Source: CAXXOK01 sp035399245 (GTDB lineage: Bacteria > Bacillota > Clostridia > Christensenellales > Aristaeellaceae). From it: DNA of 8,688 nt. Below, in pieces: positions 1 through 6,433 of the stretch. The stretch spans positions 1-8,688 of the forward strand of contig DAOPIR010000123.1 in NCBI GenBank assembly GCA_035399245.1, written 5' to 3'. The position numbers and the translations under genes were made by a program. Under the pieces are notes generated by a model that was not told the DNA's origin, ran no database searches, and saw only the letters and a program-made list of their open reading frames with translations. How positions within the stretch are numbered: position 1 is the first letter of the stretch; every line of letters starts with the position of its first letter.

Positions 1-33
1 AAAAAAGCGGCAAGTTCAGGATGAACGAGCCGC
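1..33 (-). terminator. Intrinsic terminator after the zinc-ribbon membrane protein gene
   Basis: Read on the minus strand, this is a hairpin with an outer stem GCGGC (33-29) / GCCGC (11-7), a 2x2 internal mismatch, an inner stem GTTCA (26-22) / TGAAC (18-14) and a 3-base loop. A run of six T (6-1) follows directly. It lies about 60 bases past the stop codon of the gene ending at 96, in the right orientation to end that transcript. A second arm TGCCGC-ATTTTT at 55-66 could pair with 1-12 and serve as an alternative fold. The window edge cuts the T-tract, so its full length is unknown. Confidence 0.75.
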
Positions 34-95
34 ATTTTACTGTAGAATAAAGGCTGCCGCATTTTTGCTATTGCGACAGCCACCTTTTACATCGA

Positions 96-1979
96 TTAAG
101 TTGGATCATAGTCGTAGCAGTAGCGTACCACCAGCCACGGCACCTGACTGTACATCCCGTAGGCATCGCCGTATACGCGATAGTATTTACCGGCTTCCCA
201 TATAGCGTCGGTCTGGTTTTCAATATAAACCTTTACGGTGCCGGCAGAGTTGGTACATTCCATAAAGGCACGCTGCGGTCGGGTGGTTTCGATAGAAAGG
301 ATTTCTCCGATGCATACATAGATCTGGTTATTGCTTTTGCGAAGGCTCATATTATCCATCAGATCGGTATACTGGCTTACGATATCCCATGCCTTGCGGC
401 TGTATTTATCAACCGATGGTACATAATATACGGTATATTCCAACCGTGTCTGCTGCTTGCCCGGGTAGTCGGCAGTGATGATGATGGTGTTATCGCCGAT
501 GGTGTCGAACACGGCCTTGAAGGTAAAGGAACCGTCGCTGTCGGTATCGGTGATGTCCAGGTCCGTATAGGGCGACAGCACGTTGATCACCGCACCGGGG
601 ATGGTGGTGGCGCGGATAGTCATTACGTCGTAGTTGCTCACGTTGGAAATATCGCTGGAAAGGTCAAGGGGGATATCCTGCTTTTCGCGGTAAAGCGTGA
701 CCGTCATCGAGTTTTCGCGGCAGTGCGGACTGCGTACGACAATATCAAATTCGTTTTCACCGATCGGCTGTACGGTGGCATTGTAGCTGACCTCACCGGT
801 GGTCTGGGTGACAAGATCGGAGTAATTTTCGCCGTTAATGTAAACCTTGCTGCCTTCACTGACATAGAATACAATGGTATACATCGCCGTGCTGACCACG
901 GTGTACGGGTTGGCGGGATCGTACAATTCAATATAGGAAAGCGGAATATCGATCGTATAGGTAATGGTATCCAGCGGTGTTTGCTTGCCGGATTCGCTGA
1001 TCAGGTAAGGAGACAGCGTTACATCCATGCTTTCGCTAAGGGAGGTATCGGTGTCGTCGTACCAGCTGTAGTCCATGATATCAAAGGTTGCCACACCGTC
1101 CATCACAATCGCGGAGGTGCGCAATTCACGCAGCGAAATACGGTCGCCGTCGTTGCCCGAAATGGTGATGGTATGGGCGGCCATATCGTCGCGGATGGTC
1201 GCGGTAACGGTAACCTGCGTTGTTTCCGTGGTTTTGGAAGCCGTAATAATCGGGAGGATATACTTGACGCCAAGCCATCCCAGCAGGCCAAGAAACGCAA
1301 GAATAAAAATCCAGATCAGAATACGCCGTAAACGCATCCGCTTTTTGATGGCATGTTGGGGGATGGTGGCCGTAGGATTTTTTTGGTGCTCATATTCGTC
1401 GGAGCGCTGATACTCGGGCACATAATCCAAAACATCGTCATAGCTGTCGTAAACCTGCTTGTTTTCATACGGATCGGTGTCTGCGGACGGCTGCTTGCTT
1501 TCCGCATTTGTACCGACCTTTTGATAGGTGGTTGTACGTACCAGCCTGGCGTCGGATGACAGGGGAGATCCGTCTTCCACAAGGCGCGAATCAACGGGCC
1601 GGAGTGTGGCGTCCGGATTATCCTGGAGCTTTGAAAAAAACGTGGCACGGTTGCTGGTGGTGCGCACCGTGCGGGACGATGGGGCAAAGCCGTGCTTTGC
1701 GGCCTGGGCACGCAGTTCCTTTTGCCGCTGCTCACCTTCCCGCTTGCGGCGGGTGAGGCTGACCATTTCATCAGCGAGCGTATCACGGTATTCCGATTTG
1801 GTTTCCACCTCACCGGATTCGTCTACCAACACATATTTTTTTGGCTCATCTTCAAGCTGGCTTTGCCAGGATGGTGACGAAGGAGAGTAAAACCCGTCCG
1901 CTTTTTCCAGCGGTGCGCCGCAGTACTGGCAGTGGGGCAGCGTGGACCGGTTCCAACGGCCGCATTCGGGGCACTTCAA
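96..1979 (-). CDS. Zinc-ribbon, single-pass membrane protein with large extracytoplasmic part
   Basis: I recognise the architecture but no named family. The 627-residue protein begins with a four-cysteine zinc ribbon (C3, C6, C17, C20; two CPxC/CxxC knuckles). A charged, low-complexity stretch of about 190 residues follows. A basic stop-transfer cluster (KKRMRLRR, 212-219) leads into one hydrophobic helix at about 220-245. Residues 250-627 are rich in beta-strand-forming and Thr/Asp/Tyr residues. About 440-520 resembles a bacterial Ig-like fold, and about 550-627 could be a small OB-like barrel. The basic flank predicts the zinc ribbon inside and the C-terminal part outside the cell. There is no signal peptide, sortase motif or catalytic motif that I can see. 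The start is TTG (1979-1977), chosen because GGGAGGT lies 6 bases upstream and the zinc ribbon begins at once. The gene follows the MFS gene by 80 bases and also carries its own sigma-H-like promoter. Function is unknown; an envelope sensor or scaffold role is only a guess. Confidence 0.85.
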   Translation of the reverse strand: MKCPECGRWNRSTLPHCQYCGAPLEKADGFYSPSSPSWQSQLEDEPKKYVLVDESGEVETKSEYRDTLADEMVSLTRRKREGEQRQKELRAQAAKHGFAPSSRTVRTTSNRATFFSKLQDNPDATLRPVDSRLVEDGSPLSSDARLVRTTTYQKVGTNAESKQPSADTDPYENKQVYDSYDDVLDYVPEYQRSDEYEHQKNPTATIPQHAIKKRMRLRRILIWIFILAFLGLLGWLGVKYILPIITASKTTETTQVTVTATIRDDMAAHTITISGNDGDRISLRELRTSAIVMDGVATFDIMDYSWYDDTDTSLSESMDVTLSPYLISESGKQTPLDTITYTIDIPLSYIELYDPANPYTVVSTAMYTIVFYVSEGSKVYINGENYSDLVTQTTGEVSYNATVQPIGENEFDIVVRSPHCRENSMTVTLYREKQDIPLDLSSDISNVSNYDVMTIRATTIPGAVINVLSPYTDLDITDTDSDGSFTFKAVFDTIGDNTIIITADYPGKQQTRLEYTVYYVPSVDKYSRKAWDIVSQYTDLMDNMSLRKSNNQIYVCIGEILSIETTRPQRAFMECTNSAGTVKVYIENQTDAIWEAGKYYRVYGDAYGMYSQVPWLVVRYCYDYDPT

Positions 1980-1985
1980 CTCGAC

Positions 1986-1992
1986 ACCTCCC
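1986..1992 (-). promoter_or_regulatory. Ribosome-binding site that decides the TTG start at 1979
   Basis: On the minus strand GGGAGGT lies 6 bases before TTG. There is no ATG at this position, and the CxxC zinc-ribbon residues begin at codon 3, so a later start would remove the domain. This makes TTG the clear start. Confidence 0.8.
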
Positions 1993-2020
1993 TTTCAGAT
2001 GATTACAAATTCATGACTAT

Positions 2021-2049
2021 ATTCGATAGAAACAGAGAATATCCTGTTT
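2021..2049 (-). promoter_or_regulatory. Sigma-H-like promoter of the zinc-ribbon membrane protein gene
   Basis: On the minus strand the element reads AAACAGGATATT (2049-2038), 11 bases, TCGAAT (2026-2021). It fits the sigma-H consensus as I know it from Bacillus (RnAGGAwWW, 11-12 bases, RnnGAATww) at every defined position. Transcription would begin near 2013, giving a leader of about 33 bases ending in a strong ribosome-binding site. The same element with the same spacing occurs upstream of hpf at 7541-7569. The -35 half also forms part of an inverted repeat GAAACAG-N8-CTGTTTC (2029-2050), which lacks a following T-tract and so is not a convincing terminator for the MFS gene. Confidence 0.55.
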
Positions 2050-2059
2050 CAGCTGTGTA

Positions 2060-3538
2060 TCAGTTCGATTTACGGTTATCCGGCTGATCGGTTCCTTTTG
2101 CAAGTATCTTCCGCAGGCGCTTACGCTGGAAGGTGGCACGCACGGCGGCTGCATGGCGATGCGTACGATCGGAGGTATCGTGCACGACGCATTTAACCGT
2201 ATGGGAAAAGGTCTGCGCACCCTCTTCATGGATACGCGGCAGGAAAACGATCAGCACCGTTACCCGGCAAAGAATGGAGGCAATAATCATCCAGTGCATT
2301 TTGGTCATCGTCAGACCGAGTACTACAGGATGACTGGCGGTCAGGTACGCAAACGGCGTCTGCATCAGATACCCGCCGACCGCGTTGGCCAGCGCTATGC
2401 CGAACAGGTTGATGCAGGCAAAGAATACGGCGATATACATGGAACGATGCAGCTTTGGCGACTGGGAAAGATACAGGTTCTGCTGGCATATATCAATCAC
2501 CGGCCATGTTGCGCCGGAAATGACATTGGAAATGATGACAAAGTAAGCGGTGTCATGTGTGGCAAACAGCCATGGAATCGGGGAAATAACAATAAACATG
2601 GCGGCCATGGTCAGCACGGGCTTGTTGCCGTAGCGGTCAATCAGCCTTCCCCAGCGGGAGATGATAAGTATCGTAGCGATGCCGGAAGCTATCTGTGAGT
2701 ACAGCGTGATCTGCGTATAGCTCATCTGCAGGTATTCCAGCATGTGTATGTTCCAAAACGGCCCCGCGATGTTGACCGAGAACAGCCACAGAGAATAAAA
2801 GGTAACCACGCGCAGGAAGGTTTTATTACGGAACACTTCCTTCAGCAGCGACGGAAGAGACGGCAGCTCCGCCGATTCCATTTCGGGCCACTCCACAAAG
2901 AAGTAGCATGCGATATCCAGCACCATGGAAACGCCCGCGATCCCCAGCGCGATGGAATAGCCGACCAGGCCGACGCGGTCTATCATCGCCGACATAATCA
3001 AGCCGGTAATTACGCCGGATGTTAAGCTGATCATTTGACGGACACTGAAAAACGAGCCGCGGATATTAATCGGCACCAGATCACCCATCAGGCTGCCAAA
3101 CGCAAGGTTAACGCCGCTGTTGCCGCTGGAGATAATGACCACGAACACGATCACCAGCCATATGCGCAGATCAACAGGAAAGTTGGGGAAGAGATAGGGA
3201 ACCAGCGCAATTAAAATCCAGAACGAACGTCCGATGATTCCCAAAAACAGGAAAAGAAAGCGCCGGTTGCGCTTCTTTTCCATATAGTAGCTGATAAACA
3301 CCTGCAAAACACAGGTAGATACAGGGATTGCGGAGATTAAGCCAAGCTGAAAATCGTTGGCGCCTAATACCTCGCGCTGAAAACCGCTCCATACAGCGCC
3401 TGTAGTAACAACAAATCCGAGCATACCGATGGTAACAGCCCAGATAACCCAATAAAGATTTTTGCGCAGCTGCTCCGTCATCCCATTATCATTAAAGAGA
3501 CGCAAGCGTAGTTTGGGATGTCCATACCGGGTGCTCAT
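2060..3538 (-). CDS. MFS transporter, 12 transmembrane helices, substrate unknown
   Basis: This is a membrane permease of the major facilitator superfamily, expected to move a small solute using an ion gradient or by facilitated diffusion. From the start chosen here it has 492 residues with about 12 hydrophobic segments (roughly 28-50, 64-85, 94-115, 125-147, 170-186, 190-214, 241-262, 276-294, 307-326, 330-350, 367-393, 414-434). The loop between helices 8 and 9 (297-309, GRLIDRYGNKPVL) matches the MFS loop motif GxxxDRxGxKxxL. The loop between helices 2 and 3 (86-93) is a basic, degenerate version of it. After helix 12 there is an unusual basic tail of about 57 residues. A start 60 bases further upstream is possible in frame, but GGAGGT lies 7 bases before the ATG at 3538, which decides it. 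It is transcribed from 3602-3630, divergently from the PLP-enzyme operon. Nothing in the sequence tells whether the substrate is a drug, sugar or metabolite. Confidence 0.88.
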   Translation of the reverse strand: MSTRYGHPKLRLRLFNDNGMTEQLRKNLYWVIWAVTIGMLGFVVTTGAVWSGFQREVLGANDFQLGLISAIPVSTCVLQVFISYYMEKKRNRRFLFLFLGIIGRSFWILIALVPYLFPNFPVDLRIWLVIVFVVIISSGNSGVNLAFGSLMGDLVPINIRGSFFSVRQMISLTSGVITGLIMSAMIDRVGLVGYSIALGIAGVSMVLDIACYFFVEWPEMESAELPSLPSLLKEVFRNKTFLRVVTFYSLWLFSVNIAGPFWNIHMLEYLQMSYTQITLYSQIASGIATILIISRWGRLIDRYGNKPVLTMAAMFIVISPIPWLFATHDTAYFVIISNVISGATWPVIDICQQNLYLSQSPKLHRSMYIAVFFACINLFGIALANAVGGYLMQTPFAYLTASHPVVLGLTMTKMHWMIIASILCRVTVLIVFLPRIHEEGAQTFSHTVKCVVHDTSDRTHRHAAAVRATFQRKRLRKILAKGTDQPDNRKSN

Positions 3539-3545
3539 AACCATG

Positions 3546-3551
3546 ACCTCC
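3546..3551 (-). promoter_or_regulatory. Ribosome-binding site that sets the MFS start at 3538
   Basis: On the minus strand GGAGGT is followed by 7 bases and ATG (3538). A nearer ATG (3544) is only one base away, and the far ATG (3598) lies just past the -10 box of the predicted promoter, leaving almost no leader and no ribosome-binding site. Confidence 0.75.
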
Positions 3552-3601
3552 GCTGGCTTGCCGGGTAAAACAGTAAGGGATGGCAACGCAAGATGCATGC
3601 T

Positions 3602-3630
3602 ATTCTAGCGCATTCCCTATCAAGTTGCAA
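3602..3630 (-). promoter_or_regulatory. Sigma-A promoter of the MFS transporter gene
   Basis: On the minus strand there is a -35 box TTGCAA (3630-3625), a 17-base spacer and a -10 box TAGAAT (3607-3602). Both boxes are close to TTGACA/TATAAT at ideal spacing. An A/T-rich stretch lies just upstream. Transcription would begin near 3595, leaving a leader of about 57 bases that contains the ribosome-binding site at 3546-3551. Confidence 0.6.
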
Positions 3631-3645
3631 GAGATAAAATGCAAC
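3624..3645. promoter_or_regulatory. Inverted repeat GTTGCA-N10-TGCAAC over the MFS -35 box
   Basis: Two perfect 6-base arms are separated by 10 bases, so their centres lie 16 bases apart. One arm covers the -35 box of the MFS promoter. Such a site would suit a dimeric repressor, but no regulator gene is adjacent and the repeat is short, so this is a tentative operator call. Confidence 0.3.
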
Positions 3646-3721
3646 AAACCGCACCAAAAAATGTAACCGTTTGCACGGCTCCCAGTATATACGAATTCCA
3701 CGGGAAAGCAAATGGACAACC

Positions 3722-3750
3722 TTGCGCAAGAAAGGGAATTTTGATATGCT
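3722..3750 (+). promoter_or_regulatory. Extended -10 sigma-A promoter of the PLP enzyme/tmk/mnmA operon
   Basis: The -35 box is TTGCGC (3722-3727), the spacer is 17 bases and the -10 box is TATGCT (3745-3750), preceded by TGA, an extended -10 element. Transcription would begin near 3757, giving a leader of about 26 bases with GGGGAGG 8 bases before the ATG. A perfect 10-base palindrome CTTGCGCAAG (3721-3730) covers the -35 box and may be an operator half of the divergent region. Confidence 0.6.
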
Positions 3751-3782
3751 AGCGGAGGATAAAAGGCGGGGAGGCGAACGGG

Positions 3783-5129
3783 ATGCGACGGCCTGTGCAC
3801 GAAATGCTGCAAACGGTATCTGCGCGCCTGTCGCTGCACATGCCGGCTTCACAGGGACAGCTGCTGTTTGAGGGGATTGACCTGTATCGCACAGAGACGA
3901 CGGAGCTGCCTGTGACCGACGATTTGTTCCATCCCCTTGGCGCTATTGCGGAGGCCGAACGCTTGCTGGCAACCAGCGCCAAGGCAAAGGCATCCTTCCT
4001 GCTGCACGGCGGATCAACCGCCGGTGTGCATGCGATGATTCTGTACACGTGCAATCGCGGCGATACGGTGATCCTGCCGCGCAACGTGCACATAAGCGCA
4101 CTGAACATCTGCGCTCTGGGCGGAATAGAACCGGTGTTTGCCGAAGTAACGCAGACCCCGGAAGGCTGGGTAACGACCTCCGCAGCAGCCTATCAAAAGG
4201 CGCTGGCGGATAATCCGGAGGCCTCGGCTGCGCTTGCGGTAAGCAGCGATTATTACGGCCTGCTGTGCGATTTGCCCGAGATTGCCGCGGCTGTACACGC
4301 ACGAGAAAAGCTGCTGCTGTGCGACGAGGCGCACGGTGCGTATTTCAACTGGCGCAAGGATGTGCAAAACGCGGGTGCGCGCGGAGCCGACTTGTTTGTC
4401 CAGTCCGCACACAAAACACTGCCTTGTGTCAATGCCGCGGCATGGCTGCACGCGATGAACGGAATCGATACCGAAAAGCTGCTTGCCATCCTGCGCATGG
4501 TGCAAACCTCAAGCCCGTCCTTTGCGGTAATGCAGTCCATGGACGATGCGCGCGCATGGATGGATGCCTATGGTCAGGACACCTGTGACCGGCTTTTAGC
4601 CGCTATCGACCGTTTTTACAGCAGGGCATCCTCGCTGGGGTATAAGGACGACCGGAAACCCTATCCGGCGGATCGCCTGCGCCTGGTACTGCGCGCGCCG
4701 CAGGGCGGCGAGCGGCTGCAGGAACAGCTGCAGGCGATGGGGATAGATGTGGAGATGAGCGATACGCATCATATCGTATGTATCCTCTCACTGCTAGACG
4801 GCGAAAAACGGCTGGATGCGCTGCTGCACGCATTGGAGCAAATTCCGCGCGAGCAAAACACCTGTGATCCCAAACCGTTGAAAATCCGCCCAGAATCTTG
4901 GCCAATACGGCAAATGCCGTTATCACAGGCCGTATTCGCGCAAGCGGAGAATCTGCGCCCTTCCGAAGCCGTCGGACACATCAGTGCGACGAATATCGGA
5001 CTGTATCCGCCCGGCGTGGCCTGGCTGACCGCTGGGGAAACCGTAACGCCGGAAATAGCGGAAATGATCCTGCAAACGCCGCCGCACCGACTGTTTGGCG
5101 CAAGCAACGGCATACGATGTGTGAAATAA
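3783..5129 (+). CDS. Orn/Lys/Arg decarboxylase-family PLP enzyme (YaaO/short SpeA type)
   Basis: This is a fold-type I PLP protein of the short ornithine/lysine/arginine decarboxylase group (448 residues; relatives are usually about 440-490). Family landmarks are visible in order: HMPASQ (19-24), DLYRTETTELPVTDDL (33-48), HGGSTAGVHAM (75-85, phosphate-binding region), H103 (the His that stacks on PLP in relatives), SDYYGL (155-160), DEAHGA (181-186, whose Asp holds the PLP ring nitrogen) and SAHK with K211 as the Schiff-base lysine. The C-terminal domain carries YPPGVAWLTAGE (408-419). All core PLP residues are kept. The N-terminal motif, normally HMPGHK or HVPGHH, has become HMPASQ, which may mean a changed substrate. 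It is the first gene of the operon, with an 11-base gap before the HAD-thymidylate kinase fusion. The same pairing with tmk is known in Bacillus (yaaO-tmk). The true substrate cannot be read from the sequence, so I give no symbol. Confidence 0.88.
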   Translation: MRRPVHEMLQTVSARLSLHMPASQGQLLFEGIDLYRTETTELPVTDDLFHPLGAIAEAERLLATSAKAKASFLLHGGSTAGVHAMILYTCNRGDTVILPRNVHISALNICALGGIEPVFAEVTQTPEGWVTTSAAAYQKALADNPEASAALAVSSDYYGLLCDLPEIAAAVHAREKLLLCDEAHGAYFNWRKDVQNAGARGADLFVQSAHKTLPCVNAAAWLHAMNGIDTEKLLAILRMVQTSSPSFAVMQSMDDARAWMDAYGQDTCDRLLAAIDRFYSRASSLGYKDDRKPYPADRLRLVLRAPQGGERLQEQLQAMGIDVEMSDTHHIVCILSLLDGEKRLDALLHALEQIPREQNTCDPKPLKIRPESWPIRQMPLSQAVFAQAENLRPSEAVGHISATNIGLYPPGVAWLTAGETVTPEIAEMILQTPPHRLFGASNGIRCVK

Positions 5130-5140
5130 GGAGATAGACT

Positions 5141-6433
5141 ATGCATAACCTGCCCTATGATGCGGTGTTGTTTGATATTGACGGAACCCTGACGCGCTCT
5201 GAAGACGGTATTCTATCATCGCTTCGGTATGCGCTTACAAGGATGCACCTGCCCGTGCCGCCGGATGATACGCTCAAGCAGTTTATCGGTCCGCCGCTGC
5301 GGGAAGCCTTCAAGCAGCTGTTGGGCTTTACCGACGCGCAGATGGACGAAGCCATACAATATTATGTGGCGCATTATGATCGTGAGGGCATCTACCGCTA
5401 CAGTATCTTTCCGCATATCCGGCCGCTGCTGACACAACTGAAGAAAAACGGTGCGTATCTTGCCGTAGCCACATCCAAGCCGATCGAGCGGACGATTCGT
5501 TTGTTTGAGTACTTCCATATGTATCGCTATTTCGACTGTGTAATCGGAGAAAAGTGCAACGAAGTGCAGGCGGGAAAACCTGAGCTCATCAGGCGCGCAC
5601 TGCCGAAAACATACCGCAGAGCCGTGATGATCGGCGACCGGAAATATGACATCGAAGGCGCAAAAGCCAACGGGATCGACAGCATCGGCGTACGCTACGG
5701 TTACAGCCTGCCCAATGAGCTGGAGCAGGCAGGCGCGACCTATATAGCGGAAAAACAGGAAGACTTGTTTACGATGCTGTGTCCGGATTGCAAGCCAGGC
5801 CGCGGCTATTTTCTGACGATGGAAGGGCTGGACGGCAGCGGTAAAACGACGCAGATCGAAAAGCTGGCGAAAAGCCTGACGGCATTTGGGTATGATATCG
5901 TAAAAACGAGGGAACCCGGCGGCTGCAAGATCAGCGAGGACATCCGCCATTTGATCTTAACGACGGAAAACATGGAAATGTCCGCGTCCTGCGAGGCGCT
6001 GCTGTATGCCGCTTCCCGCGCGCAGCATGTGCATCAGGTGATCCGCCCTGCGGTGGAAGCAGGCAAACTGGTGCTGTGCGATCGCTTTGTAGACAGTTCC
6101 ATTGCCTATCAGGGCGGCGGCCGCCAGCTGGGGGTAGACGAGGTAGCGCAGATCAACGCCTTTGCGGTTGGAAATATGGTGCCCGACGCGAGCATCTATT
6201 TGCAGATGGATCATCAGCAGGCGCTTGCCCGCCGTAAGCAAGCGTCCAAGCTGGATCGACTGGAGATTCAGCCGCCCGCGTTCCATGAGCGCACGCAAAA
6301 GGTATATGAGCAGCTGATGCGCGATCATGCAAATCGATTTATTGCGGTAGACGGCAACAAGCCGGTTGACGAGCTGGCGGATGACATTTTGCAGGCGGTT
6401 ATCAAGCGGCTGGAAGCCGCAGAGGGAATCTGA
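5141..6433 (+). CDS. tmk: Fusion protein: HAD-family phosphatase plus thymidylate kinase (dTMP kinase)
   Basis: One uninterrupted 430-residue frame joins two complete enzymes. Residues 1-215 form a HAD hydrolase with an alpha-helical cap. Motif I is FDIDGT (nucleophile D12, acid D14), motif II T111/S112, motif III K146 and motif IV GDRKYD (D166, D170). The stretch GDRKYDIEGAKANGI with VRYGY after it resembles the HAD 5'-nucleotidase/phosphoglycolate phosphatase clade. Residues 221-430 form a normal-length thymidylate kinase, which phosphorylates dTMP to dTDP with ATP. It shows a P-loop GLDGSGKTT (229-237), REPGG (257-261), CDRF and SSIAYQGGGR (313-328), and a lid RRKQASKLDRLE (364-375). The Gly-type P-loop with a basic lid fits the type II bacterial enzymes. 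The linker is CPDCKPGRGY (214-223). AAGGAG lies 7 bases before the ATG and overlaps the preceding stop. The stop overlaps the mnmA start by one base. No other tmk is in the window, so this is probably the cell's dTMP kinase. Confidence 0.93.
   Translation: MHNLPYDAVLFDIDGTLTRSEDGILSSLRYALTRMHLPVPPDDTLKQFIGPPLREAFKQLLGFTDAQMDEAIQYYVAHYDREGIYRYSIFPHIRPLLTQLKKNGAYLAVATSKPIERTIRLFEYFHMYRYFDCVIGEKCNEVQAGKPELIRRALPKTYRRAVMIGDRKYDIEGAKANGIDSIGVRYGYSLPNELEQAGATYIAEKQEDLFTMLCPDCKPGRGYFLTMEGLDGSGKTTQIEKLAKSLTAFGYDIVKTREPGGCKISEDIRHLILTTENMEMSASCEALLYAASRAQHVHQVIRPAVEAGKLVLCDRFVDSSIAYQGGGRQLGVDEVAQINAFAVGNMVPDASIYLQMDHQQALARRKQASKLDRLEIQPPAFHERTQKVYEQLMRDHANRFIAVDGNKPVDELADDILQAVIKRLEAAEGI

Noticed and set aside
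723..1331. A 202-codon plus-strand frame inside the zinc-ribbon gene
   Set aside because: No ribosome-binding site or promoter is visible, no domain is recognisable, and it is wholly antisense to a frame with a clear zinc ribbon and membrane helix.
2029..2050. Hairpin GAAACAG-N8-CTGTTTC as a terminator of the MFS gene
   Set aside because: No T-run follows on the minus strand and the stem is A/T-rich. The bases are better explained as part of the promoter of the next gene.
3667..3678. Small hairpin CCGT-TTGC-ACGG with a T-run on the minus strand
   Set aside because: The stem has only four pairs and there is no gene upstream of it on that strand that would need a terminator.
5216..5950. A 244-codon minus-strand frame opposite the HAD-tmk fusion
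   Set aside because: It crosses both domain regions of the fusion on the wrong strand and shows no motif of its own.
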